Below, one piece after another: positions 5,275-10,632 of a stretch of 10,632 nt of DNA. The first letter of the stretch is position 1. Every line of letters begins with the position of its first letter. Where the stretch lies: the NCBI GenBank assembly GCA_050010575.1, contig JBEKKU010000080.1, forward strand, positions 1 to 10,632. Reading direction: 5' to 3'. The notes below the pieces were generated by a model. The model was not told where the DNA came from. It saw only the letters and a program-made list of their open reading frames with translations, and made no database searches. The stretch comes from Palsa-1188 sp050010575. GTDB lineage: Bacteria > Bacillota > DSM-12270 > Thermacetogeniales > Thermacetogeniaceae. The translations under genes were made by a program, and so were the position numbers.

Positions 5275-7689
5275 TTATCCGCCATTCTCCGTAGCTAATA
5301 CCGGGCTGTCTGCAGCCGGGGGCAGGAGGGCCTCACCCAGCACCTCATCCATGTTCTCTACCAGTACGAACTGGAGCTTGCGCCGGACATTGGCCGGTAT
5401 CTCCTCCAGGTCTTTCTTATTCTCCTTCGGGATGAGCACTTTCTTAATCCCCGCCCGGTGGGCGGCCAGCACCTTCTCCTTGATGCCCCCCACCGGCAGC
5501 ACCCGGCCGCGCAGGGTGATCTCCCCGGTCATGGCCATTTCCCGGCTGGTACGGCGACCGCTCAGAGCGGAGGCAATAGCAGAGGCAATGGTGATCCCGG
5601 CCGAGGGCCCGTCCTTGGGGATGGCGCCCTCCGGAATATGGATGTGCAGGTCGCACTTCTCATAAAAGTCATCGGGAATGCCGAGTTCCTTTGAGCGTGA
5701 CCGGATATAGCTCAGGGCTGCCTGCGCAGACTCCTTCATCACGTCCCCCAGTTTTCCCGTCAGGGTGATGCTTCCCTTCCCTCTCAGGACGCTGACTTCC
5801 ACGCTGAGCACGTCACCACCGACCTCAGTCCAGGCCAGCCCGGTGACCACTCCCACTTCGTTCTCCTTCTCGATGGTACCCCAGTGAAAGCGAGGTATGC
5901 CCAGGTAGGTTGCCAGGTTGGCGGCCGACACCCGGGCCTGGTGCTTGCGGTCATTGACCACCTCCCGGGCGGTCTTGCGGCAGATGGTGGCGATCTCCCG
6001 CTCGAGGTTGCGGACCCCGGCCTCCCGGGTATGCTCGCGAATGATCGCCCGCACGGCATTCTCCGAGATCTGCAGATTGCGCGGCTTCAGCCCGTGTTCC
6101 TTGAGTTGCTTGGAAATCAGGTGCCGGACAGCGATCTGGACCTTCTCCTCCTCGGTGTAGCCCGGCAGCTTGATGACCTCCATGCGGTCCAGCAGCGGAC
6201 GCGGAATATTGTATTCCACGTTGGCCGTGGTGATAAAGAGGACCTTCGACAGGTCGAAGGGCACCTCGATGAAGTGGTCGCTGAAGCTGTGGTTCTGCTC
6301 GGAATCCAGCACCTCCAGCAGGGCTGAACTGGGATCGCCACGGAAATCGGCGTTCATCTTATCCACCTCGTCCAGCAGGAAGACCGGATTCTTGGTGCCC
6401 GCGGTTTTCATCCCCTGGATGATCCGGCCAGGCAGAGCGCCCACGTAGGTGCGCCGGTGGCCCCGTATCTCCGCCTCGTCCCGGACGCCGCCAAGGGAGA
6501 TGCGCACGAATTTACGCCCCAGGGCCCTGGCGATAGACTTGGCCAGTGAGGTCTTGCCCACCCCCGGCGGCCCCACCAGGCAGATGATCGGGCCGTGCAT
6601 CTTGGTAGCCAGCTTGCGGATCGCCAGGTACTCCAGAATACGATCCTTCGGCTTATCCAAAGCATAGTGGTCGGCCTCCAGGATCTTCTCCGCCGCTTTC
6701 AGATTCAGCCGGTCCCGGGTCTCCAGGTACCAGGGCAGGGCCAGCAACCAGTCCAGATAGTTCCGGACCACCACCGCCTCCGCTACCATCGGCGGCATCT
6801 TCTCCATGCGGTCGAGTTCCTTGAGGGCCTTCTCCTCCACATCCTTGGGGAAGTGGGCCTCGGCGATCTTTTCCCGCAGTTCCTCCACCTCGGAGGCCCG
6901 TTCGTCCTTCTCGCCCAACTCCTTCTGGATCGCCCGCATCTGTTCCCGGAGGTAATACTCTTTCTGGGTCTTCTCCATCTGGCGGCGCACCCGGGTGTTG
7001 ATCATGCGCTCCAACTCGAGCACTTCCATCTCCCGGCCCAGGATCTCATTCAGCTTCTCAAGGCGCTCCTTGACCTCAAAAGACTCCAGTATCGCCTGCT
7101 TGTCGTTCACCTTTAAATTGATGTGCGACGTGATCAGGTCAGCGAGGCGTCCCGGGTCCTCTACCGCCGAAATGGTGACTGCGGTCTCCGGGGCGATCTT
7201 CTTGCCCAGTTTGACATACTGCTCAAACTGGCTGCTGACGGTCCTCATCAGGGCTTCGATCTCTGCTGTCTTCTCCTCGTTCTCCTGATGCTCCTCTACC
7301 AGAACATTGATAAAGGGGTCGGTGGCCACGTAGTTGAGGATCCGGCCACGCCCCAGGCCCTCCACCAGGACCCGGAAGGTACCCCCGGGCAGTTTCAGGA
7401 GCTGCTTGATCTCGGCGATGGTGCCAACCTGATAGATGTCCTCGATATCAGGTTCATCGGTCTGAGCCTCCTTCTGGGTCACCAGGAAAATCTCCCGGTC
7501 GCGGAGCATCGCCTCATCTATGGACTTGACCGATTTCTCCCGGCCCACGTCCAGATGTATAACCATATAAGGAAAGACCAGAATGCCTCTCAAAGGGAGT
7601 AGGGGAAGGATGCGTTCTCCCTTTTCCTTAATCTGTTCCTGTTCTTCGTTTTCTAATGCTTCATTTGATTGCCGTTCGGTTTGGGACAT
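5275..7689 (-). CDS. lon: ATP-dependent protease Lon (LonA type), complete
   Basis: Lon is a cytoplasmic homohexamer that unfolds and degrades damaged or regulatory proteins using ATP. The 804 residues match the family length. In order: an N-terminal substrate-binding domain opening with RILPLLPLRG (from residue 27), a charged coiled-coil segment (about 190-290), and an AAA+ module with Walker A GPPGVGKT at 373-380 (Lys379) and Walker B LLDEVDK (Asp440, Glu441). The C-terminal peptidase domain has Ser696 in KDGPSAG and Lys739 in GGIKEK, 43 residues apart as in E. coli Lon (Ser679/Lys722). The start is ATG at 7689, with AAGGGGG about seven bases upstream. It has its own promoter and an inverted repeat in its leader, and a terminator follows it. 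In many Firmicutes lonA lies directly after lonB; here a divergent gene separates them. Confidence 0.98.
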   Translation of the reverse strand: MSQTERQSNEALENEEQEQIKEKGERILPLLPLRGILVFPYMVIHLDVGREKSVKSIDEAMLRDREIFLVTQKEAQTDEPDIEDIYQVGTIAEIKQLLKLPGGTFRVLVEGLGRGRILNYVATDPFINVLVEEHQENEEKTAEIEALMRTVSSQFEQYVKLGKKIAPETAVTISAVEDPGRLADLITSHINLKVNDKQAILESFEVKERLEKLNEILGREMEVLELERMINTRVRRQMEKTQKEYYLREQMRAIQKELGEKDERASEVEELREKIAEAHFPKDVEEKALKELDRMEKMPPMVAEAVVVRNYLDWLLALPWYLETRDRLNLKAAEKILEADHYALDKPKDRILEYLAIRKLATKMHGPIICLVGPPGVGKTSLAKSIARALGRKFVRISLGGVRDEAEIRGHRRTYVGALPGRIIQGMKTAGTKNPVFLLDEVDKMNADFRGDPSSALLEVLDSEQNHSFSDHFIEVPFDLSKVLFITTANVEYNIPRPLLDRMEVIKLPGYTEEEKVQIAVRHLISKQLKEHGLKPRNLQISENAVRAIIREHTREAGVRNLEREIATICRKTAREVVNDRKHQARVSAANLATYLGIPRFHWGTIEKENEVGVVTGLAWTEVGGDVLSVEVSVLRGKGSITLTGKLGDVMKESAQAALSYIRSRSKELGIPDDFYEKCDLHIHIPEGAIPKDGPSAGITIASAIASALSGRRTSREMAMTGEITLRGRVLPVGGIKEKVLAAHRAGIKKVLIPKENKKDLEEIPANVRRKLQFVLVENMDEVLGEALLPPAADSPVLATENGG

Positions 7690-7729
7690 CGAAGTACCCC
7701 CTTCCGCCAGTTGTGATCTATTAATTGCT

Positions 7730-7745
7730 GTAAAGTATTCTTTAC
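7730..7745. promoter_or_regulatory. inverted repeat in the lon leader, candidate operator
   Basis: GTAAAG-TATT-CTTTAC is a perfect six-base inverted repeat with a four-base centre. It falls about 7-22 bases after the predicted lon transcription start, where a bound repressor would block transcription. It does not match CIRCE (HrcA) or the CtsR heptad repeat. Confidence 0.4.
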
Positions 7746-7758
7746 GCTTGCATCCTTC

Positions 7759-7788
7759 ATTCTACCCCATGTTTCACAGCTTCTGCAA
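7759..7788 (-). promoter_or_regulatory. probable sigma-A-type lon promoter
   Basis: On the minus strand, TTGCAG (7788-7783), an 18-base spacer and TAGAAT (7764-7759), placing the start near 7752 and giving a leader of about 60 bases. The match is good but not perfect. Confidence 0.5.
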
Positions 7789-7816
7789 CAGGGCAGGATT
7801 ACACCCTAACGGTAAC

Positions 7817-7923
7817 CCGGCTGATGGCAACTCTGAACGGTGTTGTTCGCATGCGATCGGTGGCCTCTCGGACACTAGCCGCACCATGCTACATCCTTGA
7901 AGCAAGGCCGGGAGATCAGCCGG
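7817..7923. other. possible multi-helix structured segment
   Basis: CCGGCTGAT (7817-7825) and ATCAGCCGG (7915-7923) are perfect complements. They enclose GCAT...GGTG/CACC-ATGC (7849-7862 with 7882-7889, with a six-base bulge) and the hairpin CCTTG-AAG-CAAGG (7895-7907). The helices are nested and compatible, but a nine-base pairing in about 400 bases can arise by chance. The strand is undetermined. Confidence 0.3.
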
Positions 7924-8064
7924 AAGACATACAGGATGGAGGGCGTCGCGGCCTAAGAAGGATCGCGGCCACGGATGGCTAATTAATTATAGGACCTCTG
8001 ACAGAACAGCCCATACTGATTGGAGCAAGATCTGCAGCATGCCCAGCCGTTGAATAAATTGCAG

Positions 8065-8070
8065 AAAGGA
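8065..8070 (+). promoter_or_regulatory. ribosome binding site that fixes the start of the plus-strand gene
   Basis: AAAGGA, nine bases before ATG at 8080. It favours that ATG over an in-frame TTG at 8020, which has no comparable site. Confidence 0.65.
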
Positions 8071-8079
8071 ATACAGTTG

Positions 8080-9162
8080 ATGGTGTTCAGGAAGAACAGG
8101 GTTGTCCCGGTAGTTATCTTCATTACCTGCTTAATTATCGTGGCCCTAGCAGCCCGTTGGGCGATCAGGCCAATTTCTGGCAGAGAAGCCCCCGTACATT
8201 TCAGCCTCACTACCGATACCGATACCAGAACTCTGACAGCCTTCAGCGGGGAGACCGCCGTTGGTGAACTGGCCATCAAACCGTTGCCAGAACCCGCCGC
8301 TGACGGCAGCCTGGTCTACCAGGTGCAAGGCCCCCAGGGAGCAGTACTGGGAACTTTTAGCTACATCCCGTGGCAGGGAAAGAACCCGCTCTATCTGCAG
8401 CTCTCCGGCGGCAGCGTAATCCTCGGCAACAGCAGTATCTACACCATCAGGGACCACCGGTTGCATTCCCTGACCGAGGGCACCGGGCTCGGCCAGGCTG
8501 GCGATTACTCGGTAGATGGCAGCAAGCTTGCTCTGATCGGGAAGAACGGACAGCAGGGAGACACTGAGATCTTTATCAAAGACCTGGAGACCGGCAGCTT
8601 TACTCCGGTAGACTCCTTCAAGTATCCGGAGTACATGGGCGACCAGCAGGCCTACCTCTGCTGGAACGCGGGCAAACTTTACTATGATTACTGGACAGGG
8701 GATAAACCGGAGGTTAAGGTTTATGACCCTGTTTCCAGCCAGTCAGCAGTCTTCAAGGATAACGCCATGGATCCCCAGGTATCCCCGGATGGCCGCTACC
8801 TGGCCCTTTTTGCCTCGGACTCCCCAGTCGTCAAGACGGGGGCGAGGATAGGCCTGGAGCTGCTGGATCTGGCGAGCAACCGGGTGATCGGGCTGGAGGG
8901 CTCGAACCGGGTCTTCTGGAGCCCGGGTTACATCACCGTCTGGGATGGCGATAAACTACAACTGCACATCTACAGCCTGAACAGCGGAGCCAAAATCAAA
9001 GACCTGCCCGCAGACAGCCCGGTTGCTGATCTGGCCATAGATAACGGCGTTCTCAAGGGAACTGCCTACCACTTCGAAAACAGGCAGATCACCTACCAGC
9101 AGTTCCAGGCTGATATCGCGACCAAAAACACCATCGGCCTGAGCAGCAGCACTACTCCGTAA
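8080..9162 (+). CDS. membrane-anchored protein with probable TolB/WD40-like beta-propeller
   Basis: This 360-residue protein has a short basic N-terminus (MVFRKNR) and one hydrophobic helix (about residues 8-27), so it is probably anchored with its bulk outside the cytoplasm. The rest is beta-rich. Blade-like motifs resemble TolB-type propellers: DYSVDGSKLALIG (from residue 142) followed by EIFIKDLETG, then DPQVSPDGRYLALFA (from 231) followed by LELLDLASNRVIGL, and FWSPGYITVWDGDKLQLHIY. I do not recognise a specific family and assign no function. It is the only plus-strand gene in the window. It diverges from lon and converges on lonB, so it is an independent transcription unit and not part of a lon operon. 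No strong terminator of its own is visible; the hairpin at 9336-9371 may serve both directions. Confidence 0.8.
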   Translation: MVFRKNRVVPVVIFITCLIIVALAARWAIRPISGREAPVHFSLTTDTDTRTLTAFSGETAVGELAIKPLPEPAADGSLVYQVQGPQGAVLGTFSYIPWQGKNPLYLQLSGGSVILGNSSIYTIRDHRLHSLTEGTGLGQAGDYSVDGSKLALIGKNGQQGDTEIFIKDLETGSFTPVDSFKYPEYMGDQQAYLCWNAGKLYYDYWTGDKPEVKVYDPVSSQSAVFKDNAMDPQVSPDGRYLALFASDSPVVKTGARIGLELLDLASNRVIGLEGSNRVFWSPGYITVWDGDKLQLHIYSLNSGAKIKDLPADSPVADLAIDNGVLKGTAYHFENRQITYQQFQADIATKNTIGLSSSTTP

Positions 9163-9335
9163 ACCAGCCTGTCAGCATCTCGCCTGCCTGTCACTTTTCC
9201 AGGCTTCCTTGCAACCAGAGCCCGGGGGTGATTCTCTGCAAACTCGTTCATCAATCAACAGGAATCATAGAAAGTTTATCAGTTAACCAGACATCCAGAC
9301 TGCATGAGGCTCAGGAAGGATTGCCTGCTTTATAC

Positions 9336-9371
9336 AAATAAAATAGAGTGATGCCACAGCTCACACCACTC
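9336..9371 (-). terminator. lonB terminator, possibly bidirectional
   Basis: On the minus strand, GAGTGGTG (9371-9364) pairs with CATCACTC (9353-9346), including one G-U pair, around a 10-base loop, followed by TATTTTATTTG. It lies about 40 bases after the lonB stop. The plus-strand reading ends in CTGTTTGTATTG, so it may also stop transcription from the convergent gene. The rest of 9163-9409 shows nothing else convincing. Confidence 0.75.
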
Positions 9372-9409
9372 CTGTTTGTATTGTACGATCATTACCAACA
9401 GAATCTTGC

Positions 9410-10632
9410 TCAGGCGGAAACCTGGCCGGGGGCCTGCCGGGTATCCGCCGGGCGCCCAACGGCTACCGCGCCTGTTTCGGGCACCCGCCGGGCACGAGTG
9501 CAGCGCTCCGGTAGCAGGCCGAGCTTCAGCACTTCCTTGATCTGCCGCACCGGGATGACTTCCAGGGGCAACTGGCTGAAAAGGTCCTGCCAGTTCTCCT
9601 GCGGGATCAGGACACGCTTCGCCCCGGACCGCATCGCCGCCTCCACTTTGGCCACCACTCCGCCCACCGGCTTCACCTCGCCCCGGATGGACAGTTCTCC
9701 GGTCATGGCGACCCGGTTGTCCACCATCCGTCCGGTGAGAGCGGAGTAAACCGCCAGGGCGATGGCCACACCCGCCGAGGGGCCATCGGTGGGCATCCCC
9801 CCGGGAATGTTGATGTGGATATCATAGGCCCGGGGGTCGACGTCCAGCAAGCGTCGGATCGCGGTCAGACCGTTTTCCACCGAACCCCTGATCATGCTCT
9901 TCCGTCTCACCCGCCTACCGGCCAGGCCGCCCAGCTCTTCCTCGTCCACAACACCGGTGACGATCACCTGGCCGCGCTCCTGGCCAGATGGCGTGGCGGT
10001 CGCCTCGATCTCCAGCAGCGCCCCGATGTTGGGCCCGCTGACGGCCAGGCCGTTGACCAGGCCGACCTGCGGCTCATCGGGTACCAGGCGTTCCATGCGC
10101 GGCGAGTAATGCCCGCTGTTGACCACCCATTCCAGGTCGCTCGCCGGAATCTCCTGCTCCTTGCGGGCCTGGGCCAGCCCAGCGGCGATCTGCACGATGT
10201 TGACCGCCTCGCGTCCATTGGTGGCGTACTTCTCGATCACGTCCAGAGCTCCGGGACCGAAGTCGAAGTTGATCTTGTAGGCAGCGTTTTCGGCGATCAC
10301 CCTGATCTCCGGCGGCAGTAATGAACGGAAGAAGATCTCCACGCACCGGGAGCGGATTGCCGGGGAGATCTCCTCCGGCAACCTGGTGGTGGCGCCCACC
10401 AGGCGAAAATCCGCTGGCAGCCCATGCTGGAAGATATCGTGAATGTGAGCCGGAATATGAGTGTCCTCAGAATTATAATAGGCGCTCTCGAAAAAGACCT
10501 TTCGGTCCTCCAGCACCTTAAGCAGTTTGTTTAATTGGATGGGGTGCAGTTCGCCGATCTCGTCTAAGAAAAGGATGCCGCCGTGAGCTTTGGTGACCGC
10601 GCCGGGCTTGGGTTGGGGGATTCCAGCCATAC
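9410..10632 (-). CDS. lonB: LonB-type ATP-dependent protease, 5' end cut by window
   Basis: The visible 407 codons are the C-terminal part of a Lon-family protease; the true start lies beyond the right edge. They begin just before the Walker B segment (GGILFLDEIGEL), so Walker A is outside the window. A sensor-like segment (VGATTRLPEEISPAIRSRC) and a LonB-characteristic stretch (FESAYYNSEDTHIPAHIHDI) follow. The peptidase domain has a Ser codon at 9776-9778 in TDGPSAG and a Lys codon at 9647-9649 in GGVVAKVEAA, again 43 residues apart. The lack of a large N-terminal domain in known LonB proteins, and the sequence style, separate it from LonA. In Bacillus, LonB is made in the forespore during sporulation. 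Beyond the usual end (KLGLLP) there is a tail of about 33 residues rich in Arg, Ala and Pro. It probably belongs to a clpX-lonB unit, which this window cannot confirm. Confidence 0.93.
   Translation of the reverse strand, partial: MAGIPQPKPGAVTKAHGGILFLDEIGELHPIQLNKLLKVLEDRKVFFESAYYNSEDTHIPAHIHDIFQHGLPADFRLVGATTRLPEEISPAIRSRCVEIFFRSLLPPEIRVIAENAAYKINFDFGPGALDVIEKYATNGREAVNIVQIAAGLAQARKEQEIPASDLEWVVNSGHYSPRMERLVPDEPQVGLVNGLAVSGPNIGALLEIEATATPSGQERGQVIVTGVVDEEELGGLAGRRVRRKSMIRGSVENGLTAIRRLLDVDPRAYDIHINIPGGMPTDGPSAGVAIALAVYSALTGRMVDNRVAMTGELSIRGEVKPVGGVVAKVEAAMRSGAKRVLIPQENWQDLFSQLPLEVIPVRQIKEVLKLGLLPERCTRARRVPETGAVAVGRPADTRQAPGQVSA

Larger units (their letters stand above)
7690..8079. other. 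divergent intergenic region between lon and the beta-propeller gene
   Basis: No coding region is supported. It contains the lon ribosome site, the inverted repeat and promoter near the left end, and a stretch of potential RNA structure (7817-7923). It also holds a direct repeat TCGCGGCC (7946-7953 and 7963-7970) and an AT-rich patch, TAATTAATTATAGG, near 7980 that may serve as a -10 region for the plus-strand gene, without a clear -35. Confidence 0.5.

Noticed and set aside
8020..8079. N-terminal extension of the plus-strand gene from TTG at 8020
   Set aside because: No ribosome site precedes the TTG, and the added 20 residues are hydrophilic and would bury the membrane anchor. ATG 8080 with AAAGGA is better.
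9163..9335. Dedicated terminator for the plus-strand gene
   Set aside because: AGCCTG/CAGGCT and AGGC/GCCT pairings are short with large loops and poor T tracts.
1..10632. CRISPR array, tRNA or rRNA genes, prophage or toxin-antitoxin modules
   Set aside because: No regularly spaced repeats, tRNA cloverleaf, rRNA-like sequence or matching small gene pairs were seen on either strand.

Overview
The window looks like a chromosome segment from a moderately GC-rich, spore-forming, low-oxygen Firmicute (Clostridia, Peptococcaceae/Moorella/Desulfotomaculum-like). The reasons are two Lon-family genes (a LonB-type and a LonA-type protease) and valS in the same neighbourhood and orientation. This recalls the clpX-lonB-lonA-...-valS order of Bacillus. 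There is also a TIGR04086/YrzE-type membrane protein, and GGAGG-type ribosome sites are widespread. The taxonomic call is inference only.

Layout, left to right. Positions 1-90 hold a small REP-like repeat pair at the 3' end of valS. valS (109-2799, minus) encodes a complete valyl-tRNA synthetase. Its upstream region (2800-3249) has no gene. It holds a strong sigma-A-type promoter and a large, strand-specific structured RNA (about 2840-3040). I interpret that RNA as a stand-alone HEARO/omega-RNA of the IscB (IS200/IS605-associated) type, sitting in the valS 5' leader with no iscB beside it. I did not find the T-box leader that is common on Firmicute aminoacyl-tRNA synthetase genes.

Next come a terminator and a secreted copper-amine-oxidase-N-domain protein with an internal duplication (3250-4329, minus). 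Its AT-rich upstream region (4330-4655) carries a nested palindrome and hairpins. A second terminator, a four-helix membrane protein of the TIGR04086 type (4656-5129, minus) and a third hairpin follow, and then lon (5275-7689, minus), a complete LonA-type protease with its own promoter and an inverted repeat in its leader.

The 390-base lon upstream region (7690-8079) is shared with a divergent plus-strand gene (8080-9162). That gene encodes a membrane-anchored, probable beta-propeller protein of unknown function, and it separates lonA from lonB. It converges on lonB (9410 to beyond the right edge, minus), whose 5' end is cut off by the window.

Functionally this is mostly housekeeping: protein quality control (LonA, LonB), translation (ValRS) and poorly characterised envelope proteins. 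The most unusual element is the candidate omega-RNA in the valS leader.
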